From Pseudomonadota bacterium (lineage in GTDB: Bacteria; Pseudomonadota; Alphaproteobacteria; Rhizobiales; Xanthobacteraceae), in contig JAFAGM010000077.1 in NCBI GenBank assembly GCA_023422775.1, positions 1 to 64,000 on the forward strand: a stretch of 64,000 bases of DNA, written 5' to 3'. Shown here in pieces: positions 28,301 to 35,762 of this stretch. The notes beneath the pieces are model-generated. The model saw only the letters and a list, made by a program, of their open reading frames with translations. It made no database searches and was not told the DNA's origin. Every line of letters begins with the position of its first letter. Position 1 is the stretch's first letter. The translations under genes were made by a program, and so were the position numbers.

Positions 28301-29068
28301 CTCGATCTGCGCGCCTTCGAGGTGGCGGTCCGCGCCAGCGACAGCGGACAGGTGAAGGACGAAGCCAGGCTGAAGCAGATCGTCGAGCCCGCGCTGCTGG
28401 CCGGACCGCTCGCGATACCGTCGGCGCAAATTCCGTTCACCATCCGGGATGGCCGGCTTCGCGTCGGCGCCACCGCGCTCGATGCCGCGGGCGTGCGCGC
28501 CGTCGTCTCCGGAGGGTACGACATTCCGGCCGACCAGGCCGATATCCGCGCCGCAATTTCCCTGACGGCAACATCCGGGCGTCCGGAGATTCAATTGTTC
28601 GCGGCCGGAACGCCCGACGCGCTGACGCGCAGCGTCGACGTGACGGCGCTTTCTTCCTGGCTGGCGGTGCGGGCAATCGATTATGAGACCCGAAGGCTCG
28701 ATGCCATCGAACGCGGCGAACCGCCGCCGCCAATGCCGGCGCCGATATCGCTGCCGGCCACGGAGGGGCTGCCGCAGCTGGAGGTGACGCCGCCGCCGCA
28801 GGTGCCGGCGCCCGTCCGCGACCCGCGGCGGCCTCCAGCGAAACAGAAGGCTGCGCCGCGTGCGTCTCCGGCGCCGCCCGCCGTCAACGGGACGTCGGCG
28901 CCGACGCCATCGGCGGCGGTCTCCGGCCAGGTTGCGCCGCTGCCGCCGCCGATCGACGTGAAGCCCGCGCCGGGGGCTGCGAGGCCAAGACTGCGTCCGC
29001 CACTTTCGCTGACGCCACAGGTCGCCAATCCGCCGCGGCCCCCGCTGCCGGTGCAGAACAGCAATTAG
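25361..29068 (+). CDS. AsmA-family large envelope protein
   Basis: A 1235-residue protein with one N-terminal transmembrane anchor (LLGLAIAFIIALVAALIGPY) and a long periplasmic beta-rich region. The N-terminal AsmA domain is recognisable in DWNQFRPQFEAEATRIIG and VRVGGKLDARLLPAP; the C-terminal AsmA domain lies around residues 900-1060, followed by a proline-rich tail. AsmA-like proteins bridge inner and outer membranes and are proposed to carry phospholipid. The GTG start at 25361 has AAGGGGAG upstream. Residues 315-328 are a KDNS tandem repeat from 12-base repeats. Its stop is directly adjacent to the stop of the convergent ABC-F gene. Confidence 0.9.
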   Translation: MQTTLLGLAIAFIIALVAALIGPYFIDWNQFRPQFEAEATRIIGAPVRVGGKLDARLLPAPSLQLRSVMVGGANDLGKVRAGKLDVEFSLGSLMRGEVRATELTINGMSLDLGLDAKGRIDWPATTGAVNLGSLAIDRLNLTGRIALHDAASRSTLELDDIAFSGDVRSLAGSVRGDGNFTLSDIRYPFRISSGQGPDGNGTRIHVNIDPGQRAFAADLDGILNFDVRAPRFEGAVTLGVPVQKGRNDELPWRIAARVKADYSAARLEQVEVTYGAEEGALKLAGSGDIRFGASPLLRAALSARQLDADKFIAKENSKDNSKDNSKDNSSSEPVRVWPALRAVAAGIPNVPIPAQIEIASEQVMLGGRPLQDIAAELHGDAQSWRAHRLEFRAPGATKVLLNEAGAKSAAPDQFKAALSIESADPDALMTWLQGRGDIGYRSQKPLRLRGDVTVTPDGFAIGAMKAEIDGGTVEGQVAVAHRQAGSGSLVSADLKAARLDLDAATALVRSLAGPQGEWPDEGQLSLDVGRAISAGQELRPLLVKLAYSPKTFSLDQLKIGQPDSVTLEGTGSFDRVNAIGKLALDTSSASLGRMTALISPFAPQLAARIDAMGTTPGPASVKLTLDVDKNSLKPDRAHARAVVELDAPQLEGMAVITAEPAVAAIHGIDLAALRRSEVGIETKVYSAQGRALVALLGLDRTVAAGEGPAQFEGTATGAWGAPLRLKARISGTGLDADADGSAEPWAPEAKANLSLKVRSADLGPLLDLKQGDTLAQNIGLSSRIALAGNSLTFDDLDSSIAGSRLRGRLAVTLGQEKNIEGEIGADQLELAPAFALALGAAGHDAAEPLGTGLLKGWRGQVAFQALRGLLPGGSEFQPVSGIVKSDGQSLTFDSVKGRIGGGEVTASVDARPGANGINLNARVEFAGVDGTALRYRNLAMPAGRASMQVTLTSQGRSASALAGALSGSGTLTLEQARFAGLDLRAFEVAVRASDSGQVKDEARLKQIVEPALLAGPLAIPSAQIPFTIRDGRLRVGATALDAAGVRAVVSGGYDIPADQADIRAAISLTATSGRPEIQLFAAGTPDALTRSVDVTALSSWLAVRAIDYETRRLDAIERGEPPPPMPAPISLPATEGLPQLEVTPPPQVPAPVRDPRRPPAKQKAAPRASPAPPAVNGTSAPTPSAAVSGQVAPLPPPIDVKPAPGAARPRLRPPLSLTPQVANPPRPPLPVQNSN
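26305..26343 (+). repeat. 12-bp tandem repeat inside AsmA-like gene
   Basis: AACTCAAAGGAC is present three times in direct tandem, with a further partial unit at the end. It encodes NSKD repeats in a likely disordered linker. Multiples of 12 keep the frame, so copy number can vary without loss of the protein. It is more AT-rich than its surroundings. Confidence 0.9.
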
Positions 29069-30643
29069 CTAGAGCACGATCTCCCGTTCGATCCCGATCG
29101 ATTGCAGGAACGCATCATCGTGACTGATCGCGATCAGCGCGCCGTCGAATGATGTGAGCGCGCTTTCCAGTTCCTCGATCGAGGCGATGTCGAGATGGTT
29201 GGTCGGCTCGTCCAGCAACAGGAGGAACGGCGGCTGCGGTCTCGCGAACACGCAGGCCATTCCCGCACGCAGGCGCTCGCCGCCCGACAGCGTGCCCGCG
29301 ATCCGCAATGCCGCCCGGTTCCGAAAGGCAAACCGCGCCAGCGCGGCATGGGCCTCGTTCGCGGTGAGTTCCGGATTGAGGCGGCGCAGATTGTCGAGAA
29401 TGCTCGAGGCTGGATCGAGCAGGCCGACATGCTGGTCGAGCACGGCGATGCGGTCGGTGCGGCGGTCGATGCCGCCGCGCGAAGGTGCAAGCTGGCCCGT
29501 GATCAGGCGAAAAATACTGGTCTTGCCGGAGCCGTTGGCGCCCCGGATCGCGATCCGTTCGGGGCCGCGGACGTCGAATGACAGCGGCCCGAACAGACGG
29601 CGCTCGCCGAAGGCCATCACCACATCCCTGAATGCCACCAGTTCGCGGCCGTCAGGCAGACCGGTCTCCGGCAGATCGATCGCAAGCGGCGTCAGGATTT
29701 CGACCCGGGCGCGCGCGGCTTCCAGCGCCCCGGCGCGCTCGCCGATCAGGCGATCGGCGAGACGGCTTTCGCGCGCGGCACTGTTCTCGGCGCGCTCCTT
29801 CTCCCGGTCCATGAACATCTTGTCTTCGATGCCCTTGGCCCGCCAGGCGCGGCCGGCCTTGTCGCGGCGCGCCTTCTTCTCGCGCGCCTTCTGAAGCGTG
29901 CGTTCCGTATGGCGCAAGGCCTCCGCGGCGTGATCGAGGTCGGCTTCGGCGCGGTTACGCGCGGCCTCGCGCGCTTCGGCAAAGGCCGACCATGCCCCGC
30001 CGAATAAGGTGACGCCGACGGGCGTCAGCTCGACGATGCGGTCGACGCCCTCCAGCAGCGCGCGGTCGTGGCTGGCGACGAGGATGCCGCCCTGCCAGCG
30101 TTCCAGCAGTTGCGCGACCGTCTGCCGGCCGCCGGCATCGAGATTGTTGGTGGGCTCATCGAGCAGCAGCACGTCCGGCGCTTCGATCAGGAGCCGCGCC
30201 AGCGCGACGCGGGTTCGTTCGCCGCCGCTCAAGGAGGCGATTGGACGATGCAGCGGCAGCGACGGCAGGCTGGCTTCGGCAAGCGCGGCCTGGATTCTGG
30301 CCGGCAGCGTCCAGTCCGCATCCGTCGCGTCGTCGAGCGAGCCTTCGCCCTGTTCGAGCCGGCGCAGACGCGCGAGTTCGCCGGCTACGCCGAGCGCCTC
30401 GCCGACCGTCAGCCGATCATCGGCCAGTTGCGCGAGCATGCCGATCGAGCCGATGCGCTGCAGCGATCCGCCGGACGGTTCGATGTCGCCCGCGATCAGC
30501 CGCAGCAGGGAGGATTTGCCGCAACCGTTGCGGCCGACGACGCCGGTGCGCTCGCGCCCGAGGGCAAGCGTCAATCCATCGAACAGGGCGCGTCCGTCAG
30601 GCGTGGCGAGGGAGATGGAATCCAGAATGAGAAAGGCGGCCAT
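29069..30643 (-). CDS. ABC-F family ATPase
   Basis: A 524-residue soluble protein with two ABC domains and no membrane region. Domain 1 has Walker A GRNGCGKS (37-44), LSGGERTRVAL and LLLDEPTNNLD; domain 2 has GANGSGKT, LSGGERLRAGM and LLLDEPTNHLD. The charged linker between them (about residues 225-300, rich in Arg, Ala and Glu) is the ABC-F arm that contacts the ribosome. ABC-F proteins act in translation or antibiotic protection; this one is shorter than EttA or Uup. It lies alone on the minus strand facing the AsmA-like gene. Confidence 0.92.
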   Translation of the reverse strand: MAAFLILDSISLATPDGRALFDGLTLALGRERTGVVGRNGCGKSSLLRLIAGDIEPSGGSLQRIGSIGMLAQLADDRLTVGEALGVAGELARLRRLEQGEGSLDDATDADWTLPARIQAALAEASLPSLPLHRPIASLSGGERTRVALARLLIEAPDVLLLDEPTNNLDAGGRQTVAQLLERWQGGILVASHDRALLEGVDRIVELTPVGVTLFGGAWSAFAEAREAARNRAEADLDHAAEALRHTERTLQKAREKKARRDKAGRAWRAKGIEDKMFMDREKERAENSAARESRLADRLIGERAGALEAARARVEILTPLAIDLPETGLPDGRELVAFRDVVMAFGERRLFGPLSFDVRGPERIAIRGANGSGKTSIFRLITGQLAPSRGGIDRRTDRIAVLDQHVGLLDPASSILDNLRRLNPELTANEAHAALARFAFRNRAALRIAGTLSGGERLRAGMACVFARPQPPFLLLLDEPTNHLDIASIEELESALTSFDGALIAISHDDAFLQSIGIEREIVL

Positions 30644-30897
30644 GGAGAACTTCCGAAATGAACTGATGTCGCGGAGCGGTCAGCTTTGCGATGTCCATTT
30701 CTCTCTCCAGGGTTTCGGTGACGGGGCTTCCGGTTCCAGCCCGGCGTGCGTTCAGGGCAGAAGCCAGCAATCGATTATCTGCATTGCGTTCATTCGTCCA
30801 GCAGGCGCGAAAACTTCTTCGGGAATGTTTTGTCTCCGGCGGGGTCTGTCACTGCGGCTGGACCATGAATTCTCTCGCAGGAAAACCGGAGGTTCGC

Positions 30898-31500
30898 ATG
30901 ATCAGACCGGCAATTAAGTTAGCAACGCTGACCGTGTTTTCGGCGGCGTTGATCGTTTCGCCTCCATCCCCACCGGTCTTTGCTGCCGGAGGGGGCGGCG
31001 GGGGCGGCGACCCGCCTGCATCCGTCATGCCGCCACCGCAGGTCACCAGGTCCGCTCCCAGGTCCAGCTCCAAGGCGACTTCCAAAGCCAGGAAGAAGAC
31101 CGACAAGCAGTCCAGTGTCGACGATGAAGCTTTCCGACGGGGATATCGCGCAGCCTACGAGACGATCTACGAGCGCAACGATTATGCCGGCGCGGTCGAG
31201 CAACTGAAGGCACTCGGTCACGACGACAACGCCAACGTCGCCAATCTGATCGGCTATTCCTATCGCAAGCTCGGCGACTACGGGCTCTCGCGAACCTGGT
31301 ATGAGCGCGCGCTGAAAACGGACCCGAACCACGTGCTGACCTGGCAGTATTACGGGCTGTGGCAAATCGAGCAGGGCAATCGCGATCAGGCGTCGTATCA
31401 TCTGAGCCGGATCGCGGCGATCTGCGGAACGGGCTGCGAGGAGTATCGGTCGTTGGCCGCCGCGCTGGAACAGCCGCCCGGCACTGGACTCATCTATTGA
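30898..31500 (+). CDS. Secreted TPR protein
   Basis: A 200-residue protein with a signal peptide (LATLTVFSAALIVSPPSPP), a glycine-rich and then Ser/Lys-rich linker (SRSAPRSSSKATSKARKK type), and tetratricopeptide repeats from about residue 85 to 180 (NVANLIGYSYRKLGDYGLSR, WYERALKTDPNH). GGAGG lies six bases ahead of the ATG at 30898. Upstream in-frame starts lack this. It probably is a periplasmic scaffold with unknown partner. An inverted repeat (CAGGCGCG at 31541 and its complement at 31561) in the space to the convergent next gene may end both transcripts. Confidence 0.85.
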   Translation: MIRPAIKLATLTVFSAALIVSPPSPPVFAAGGGGGGGDPPASVMPPPQVTRSAPRSSSKATSKARKKTDKQSSVDDEAFRRGYRAAYETIYERNDYAGAVEQLKALGHDDNANVANLIGYSYRKLGDYGLSRTWYERALKTDPNHVLTWQYYGLWQIEQGNRDQASYHLSRIAAICGTGCEEYRSLAAALEQPPGTGLIY

Positions 31501-31577
31501 GCATCGAGCGTTGCCGATTGGACGTCAAGGCGTAACGCGGCAGGCGCGCCTTGTGATGTGCGCGCCTGAAGCGGCGA

Positions 31578-31838
31578 TCAGGCCTGCGGCCGCGGTGCCT
31601 CCGGCGTCGCCGGGGGCGGCATCGCCCGCGTGCGGAAATAGTCGAGCACGAAGAGACGGATCGCCGAGGACAGATTACCCTGCTGGCGGTTGCCGTCGAT
31701 CTCGCCGACCAGCTCGGACAGCGTCATGTTTCGCAGGCCCGAGATTTCCTTCATGCCGTTCCAGAAGGCCTCTTCGAGGCTGACGCTGGTCTTGTGACCG
31801 GCGACCACGATCGAGCGTTTGACGACAGGTGACTTCAT
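31578..31838 (-). CDS. Ribbon-helix-helix domain protein
   Basis: An 86-residue protein of the RHH_4 type: KRSIVVAGHKTSVSLEEAFW forms the ribbon and first helix, and MTLSELVGEIDGNRQQGNLS continues the domain. Its start overlaps the stop of the DUF4169 gene by four bases, an arrangement conserved in Bradyrhizobium. It is probably a DNA-binding regulator; the C-terminus is Pro/Ala-rich. The target is unknown. Confidence 0.88.
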   Translation of the reverse strand: MKSPVVKRSIVVAGHKTSVSLEEAFWNGMKEISGLRNMTLSELVGEIDGNRQQGNLSSAIRLFVLDYFRTRAMPPPATPEAPRPQA

Positions 31839-32023
31839 GATGCGTCTCCGTCATCAATCCTGTGCTGGTCGAGAAATTCGCGTGCGCGATCCTTTTGATG
31901 CTCATCGCGCACGCGTTCGGTCCTGGTTCGACCGAAGCGCACACGGTTGGCGTCGGCCTGCATGGCCGCCTGTTCTCGCTCGCTTCGCTTCCTGAATCGC
32001 TTGAGGTTGACCACATCGCCCAT
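31835..32023 (-). CDS. DUF4169 family protein
   Basis: A 62-residue, strongly charged protein beginning MGDVVNLKRFRKRSEREQAA, the family signature, and ending HRIDDGDAS. GGAGG stands six bases before the ATG at 32023; an ATG 11 codons earlier is not needed. It is coupled to the downstream ribbon-helix-helix gene. No biochemical role is known. The 268 bases upstream to the fumC stop are noticeably AT-rich and hold no recognisable gene. Confidence 0.85.
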   Translation of the reverse strand: MGDVVNLKRFRKRSEREQAAMQADANRVRFGRTRTERVRDEHQKDRAREFLDQHRIDDGDAS

Positions 32024-32280
32024 GCTGGCCTCCATCATCCGGCGTCTCGAAGGCAAGATGATTCATTGGCCAGAAAAATGTCATTGCGCGTCGCGGAGGC
32101 AAACTTGATGGTCATGCAGAATCCCCGTGTAATGTTCTCTGATAGCATCAAAAAATCTATTTCGCTGTGCGAAAACCGAATAATACCTGCTCCTAACCAT
32201 GCGCCGCTGCAAAGGCGATAGATGATCACCCTAATTCTTTCGGCGTCACGATCCATAACTATATCGCGCATCCGTAGTTT

Positions 32281-32301
32281 CCCGGGGGGCGTTACCCCGG
32301 G
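32281..32301 (-). terminator. GC-rich hairpin at fumC stop
   Basis: CCCGGGG and CCCCGGG are perfect seven-base arms around GGCGTTA. The arm at 32295-32301 lies in the last codons of fumC and the loop contains its TAA. There is no uridine run after it, so it may stabilise the transcript end rather than terminate efficiently. Confidence 0.45.
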
Positions 32302-33704
32302 TGTGTCATTTTGTCCGGCTGGACCAGGCGCTCGAACTCGGCCGCGCTCACAAAGCCTAACCGCACGGCCTCTTCCTTCAATGTGGTTCCGCGCGCATGC
32401 GCCGTCTTCGCGACCTTCGCCGCGTTATCGTATCCAATCTTCGGAGCGAGCGCCGTGACCAACATCAGCGAGCGCTCCATCAAATCGCGAATTCGTTTTT
32501 CGTCGGCGCGTATTCCCGCCACGCAATGTTCCGTAAACGAGCGGGCCGCATCCGACAGCAATTGAATGGAATGTATCATACAATATGCCAATGCCGGTTT
32601 GTAAACATTCAATTCGAAATGTCCCTGGCTGCCGGCGACCGTGATGGTCGTCTGGTTGCCGAACACCTGGCAGCAGACCATGGTCATCGCCTCGCATTGG
32701 GTCGGGTTGACCTTGCCGGGCATGATCGACGAGCCCGGTTCGTTTTCGGGCAGGATCAATTCGCCTAGACCGGAGCGCGGGCCCGAGCCCAGGAGGCGAA
32801 TGTCATTGGCGATCTTGAACAGTCCGGTGGCTACCGAATTGATCGCGCCGTGTACCAGCACATAGGCGTCGTTGGAGGCCAGCGCCTCGAATTTGTTCGG
32901 CGCGCTGGTGAAGGGCAGTTTGGTGAGCCTGGCGACTTCCCTTGCGAACTTTTTGCCGAATTCCGATTTCGAGTTGAGGCCGGTGCCGACGGCGGTTCCG
33001 CCCTGCGCCAGCGGGAACAGATCCTTCACCGCGCTGCGCAGCCGCGCGATTCCAAGCTCGACCTGCGCAGCGTAGCCGGAGAATTCCTGTCCCAGCGTCA
33101 GCGGGGTGGCGTCCTGCGTATGGGTTCGCCCGATCTTGACGATCTTCGCGAATGCCTTTTCTTTCCTGCGCAACTCGCGGTGCAATTCGCTCAAGGCCGG
33201 GATCAGGTTCGCCAGAATGCCTTGCGCCGCCGCGATATGCATCGCCGTCGGAAATGAATCGTTCGACGACTGGCTCATGTTGACGTGATCGTTCGGATGT
33301 ACCGGTTCCTTGGCGCCGAGTTTGCCGCCGAGCAGAACGTTGGCGCGGTTGGCGATCACCTCGTTGAGGTTCATGTTGGTCTGGGTGCCGGAGCCGGTCT
33401 GCCAGACCACCAGCGGAAAGTGATCGTCGAGCTTGCCCTCGATCACCTCGCGGGCGGCGCGGGTGATGGCGCCGGCACGGCGTGCATCGAGCAGGCCGAG
33501 TTCCCGGTTGGTTTGCGCGGAGGCGAGCTTGACCATGCCGAGCGCATGGACGATCGGCATCGGCATGCGGTCCTGGCCGATCTTGAAGTTCTGCCGCGAG
33601 CGTTCGGTCTGCGCGCCCCAGTAGCGATCGGCGGGAACGTCGATCGGACCGAAACTGTCGGTCTCGCTGCGGGTGGATTTGTTCCGGGAGTTCGTTCGGG
33701 CCAT
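32292..33704 (-). CDS. fumC: Class II fumarate hydratase
   Basis: A 470-residue iron-independent fumarase that interconverts fumarate and malate in the citric acid cycle. The superfamily signature GSSIMPGKVNPTQ is present near residue 326, together with the catalytic TGSGTQTNMN and GRTHTQDATPLTLGQ segments. The start at 33704 gives normal length. It is 72 bases from the sspB stop on the same strand, so the two may be co-transcribed. Confidence 0.97.
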   Translation of the reverse strand: MARTNSRNKSTRSETDSFGPIDVPADRYWGAQTERSRQNFKIGQDRMPMPIVHALGMVKLASAQTNRELGLLDARRAGAITRAAREVIEGKLDDHFPLVVWQTGSGTQTNMNLNEVIANRANVLLGGKLGAKEPVHPNDHVNMSQSSNDSFPTAMHIAAAQGILANLIPALSELHRELRRKEKAFAKIVKIGRTHTQDATPLTLGQEFSGYAAQVELGIARLRSAVKDLFPLAQGGTAVGTGLNSKSEFGKKFAREVARLTKLPFTSAPNKFEALASNDAYVLVHGAINSVATGLFKIANDIRLLGSGPRSGLGELILPENEPGSSIMPGKVNPTQCEAMTMVCCQVFGNQTTITVAGSQGHFELNVYKPALAYCMIHSIQLLSDAARSFTEHCVAGIRADEKRIRDLMERSLMLVTALAPKIGYDNAAKVAKTAHARGTTLKEEAVRLGFVSAAEFERLVQPDKMTHPG

Positions 33705-33776
33705 GCGTAAAATCCGTTGCGCTGTGAAGTGGCGGGACGCGCACCCTACAGCGTCGCGGATTTTTCCGCGCCTGGA

Positions 33777-34292
33777 TTACTTCTTGCGAAAGCGATCCAG
33801 CCGCACCACTTCCGCGCCCTCGCTCGCCTTCTCCGGCTCATCCGCGCTCTCGGCGGCGGACGTCGGCGCGGCGACGGGCAGGGCGGGGGCAGCGGGAACG
33901 GCGGGAAGCTTCGCAGCCGGCGCTTCGGGCAAGGCTTCCGACGGCTCGAACTGCAGGCCGAACTGGACGGACGGATCGAGGAAGCTCTTGATCGCCGCGA
34001 ACGGAACCACCAGTCGCTCGGGAATATTGCCGAACGAGAGGCCGACCTCGAAACGATCCTCGGTCACCACCAGATCCCAGAACTGATGCTGCAGGATGAT
34101 CGTCATCTCCTCCGGATATTGCGCCAGCAGCCGCGGCGACAGCCTCACGCCGTCGGCGGCGGAGAGGAAGGTGATGAAGAAATGATGCTCGCCGGGCAGG
34201 CCGTGTTCGGCGGCGTCGGTCAGCACGCGGCGCAGCACCCCGCGCAGCGCGTCGCGCGCCAGCACGTCATAACGGATGTGATCGGTCGCCAT
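33777..34292 (-). CDS. sspB: ClpXP adaptor SspB (alphaproteobacterial type)
   Basis: A 171-residue protein. The conserved SspB fold is in the first 110 residues (IRYDVLARDALRGVLRRVL, HHFFITFLSAADGVRLSPRL, EMTIILQHQFWDLVV, RLVVPFAAIKSFLDP). A disordered Ala/Pro-rich linker leads to the C-terminal tail GAEVVRLDRFRKK, the ClpX-binding segment. It delivers ssrA-tagged proteins to ClpXP, and the ssrA gene itself lies about 150 bases away on the same strand. The start at 34292 is where homologues begin. Confidence 0.92.
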   Translation of the reverse strand: MATDHIRYDVLARDALRGVLRRVLTDAAEHGLPGEHHFFITFLSAADGVRLSPRLLAQYPEEMTIILQHQFWDLVVTEDRFEVGLSFGNIPERLVVPFAAIKSFLDPSVQFGLQFEPSEALPEAPAAKLPAVPAAPALPVAAPTSAAESADEPEKASEGAEVVRLDRFRKK

Positions 34293-34443
34293 GGTGGTCC
34301 TGTCAGGTTCAATGTGGCCGCCGGCTCCCCGACTCGCCCTTCTTCCCATGGTACTCCGGCATGGGCTGGAGGTCAGCAGGCGTGACGGATCGAATTTACG
34401 GCAGAAATCCCCTGCCGGGCGGAAAATGCAAAGAAAATGAAGT

Positions 34444-34735
34444 GGAGGCTTCTGTTGCCAGGTGCCTCCGAACCCCGCCTAACGGAGCTTAACCCACTAG
34501 GACTTTAGACTTGGTCTTTCAAACTGCGTTACGCAGCCTGAGCAACCGGAGCATAGTTGTCGTTTGCAACTATTGCATAGCCCGATAACGGCGGAACCAT
34601 ACCGAGAAAAAACTCGCCCTTTACGCCCTCGTCGATCCTGTTTCGCCCCCGCCGAAACCCTCCATTCGAAGGGCTTGGGTGGAGGCGCCGGGTACTGCCC
34701 CCGGGTCCGAATGGTTTATTGCGACGGCCATTTAT
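34444..34735 (-). ncRNA. ssrA: tmRNA, circularly permuted two-piece form
   Basis: Minus-strand transcript order is acceptor piece, spacer, coding piece, as in alphaproteobacteria. The acceptor piece ends with the T-arm-like GGACCCGGGGGCAGTACCCG and CGCCTCC then ACC near 34678. A spacer of about 26 bases follows. The coding piece starts at 34650 with GGGGGCG, which pairs with CGCCTCC (one G-U), then AAACAGGATCGACG, the tRNA-like D-region of tmRNA. The tag frame is at 34567-34529. The 3' part ends in the hairpin GGAGGC/GCCTCC (34469-34444). The 5' end is estimated. CCA is not fully encoded (ACCC), so the last base must be added. TATATT at 34768-34763 may be a -10 element. It rescues stalled ribosomes. 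Confidence 0.9.
34529..34567 (-). other. tmRNA tag-peptide reading frame
   Basis: The resume codon GCA at 34567 opens the frame ANDNYAPVAQAA followed by TAA at 34531-34529. The AND start and the terminal AA are the standard alphaproteobacterial degradation tag, with AA recognised by ClpX and the AND segment by SspB. Confidence 0.95.
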
Positions 34736-34739
34736 TTCC

Positions 34740-35254
34740 ATAGCCGGCGAACCGGCACCCCTAATATAGGGTGCAAGTCTGAAGAAAAATAGTGCCACTG
34801 GCGGGGACGAATTTGGCGAATTCGATGGCTTCGGCCGTTCCCGACTTGTGGCCAACTGCCAGTTCTTCGCCGGCTGCCACATCTTTGATCTTGAGCCGGC
34901 ATGGTCCGGCCCCGGGAGCGGCCGGCCTGTGGGCTGATTGTGGCCGGCGCGTGGTCGATATTCACCCCGGGCGTGCAAAGTATCCGGTCACGGGTAGTGC
35001 CGGCGCTGTGAACCGCGAAGGTTGCGATCTCTGGTCTCACCGCACGGCTTTCCGACGATCGGAGCAGGCTTCCGGCTCGGGTGCTGCCAGCTCTCGCGCC
35101 GGTCGCTATGCATGTCAGGATATTCCCGGACGGAAGTGCTTGGGTTTTGCTGGCGTTGTCAGGGGAAACTCGCTAGGCAGTTTCCGGGACACGCATACAG
35201 ACTGGTAATCCAGGCAACGGGCGATACGCCCCGCCTTCGGGGGGAGTGAGATTG
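34740..35254. other. Long intergenic stretch without a recognisable gene
   Basis: About 515 bases lie between ssrA and the tct operon. Open frames exist on both strands but none looks like a known protein or has a good ribosome site. A seven-base inverted repeat GGAAACT/AGTTTCC (35164-35170 and 35179-35185) lies about 70 bases before tctB and might be an operator for the transporter. Otherwise I see nothing I can name. Confidence 0.5.
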
Positions 35255-35755
35255 ATGAGTGCTACGCCGGGCCATGCGCCGGTCAAATCTATTATGCCGA
35301 AATGGGTTCGCGGACCGCAGGATTTTATCGGCGGCATCGCGTTGATGGCGATCGCATTGTTCGCCCTCTGGGCGTCAAGCGACCTGCAGGGCATGCGCGG
35401 GTTTTCGTTCGGTGCCGGCACTGCGCCGCGGATGTTCGCGTTTCTGCTGCTGGGACTGGGCGCTGTCATCACCGCGATGGGCGTTCTGACCGAAGGAGCG
35501 CATCTGGCAAAATACCATTGGCGCGGACCTTTCTTCGTGACGGTCTCGATCTTGATCTTTGCGTTTTCGATCCGGTCCATGGGAATGATCTTTTCCGCCA
35601 TGGCCAGCTTCATGATCGCGGCATGCGGGACACCGGAAACGAAGTGGGTCGAGACGTTTATCGTAGGTGCCTGCCTGACGGCGTTTTGCAGCCTGCTGTT
35701 TCCATACGCGCTTGGTCTGCCCTTGCAACTCCTGCCAACTTTTATGATTCGTTGA
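35255..35755 (+). CDS. tctB: Tripartite tricarboxylate transporter, small membrane subunit
   Basis: A 166-residue TctB-family protein with four transmembrane helices (FIGGIALMAIALFALWAS first). The segment MRGFSFGAGTAPRMFAF is the family motif after helix 1. It is the small membrane partner of TctA. GGGGGAG precedes the ATG at 35255; a GTG at 35246 is an alternative three codons up. TctA begins eight bases after the stop, so they form an operon. Confidence 0.9.
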   Translation: MSATPGHAPVKSIMPKWVRGPQDFIGGIALMAIALFALWASSDLQGMRGFSFGAGTAPRMFAFLLLGLGAVITAMGVLTEGAHLAKYHWRGPFFVTVSILIFAFSIRSMGMIFSAMASFMIAACGTPETKWVETFIVGACLTAFCSLLFPYALGLPLQLLPTFMIR

Positions 35756-35762
35756 GGGCGCA

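Noticed and set aside
34792..35208. Plus-strand frame of 138 codons upstream of tctB
   Set aside because: No homology, no ribosome site, and unusual composition; treated as non-coding.
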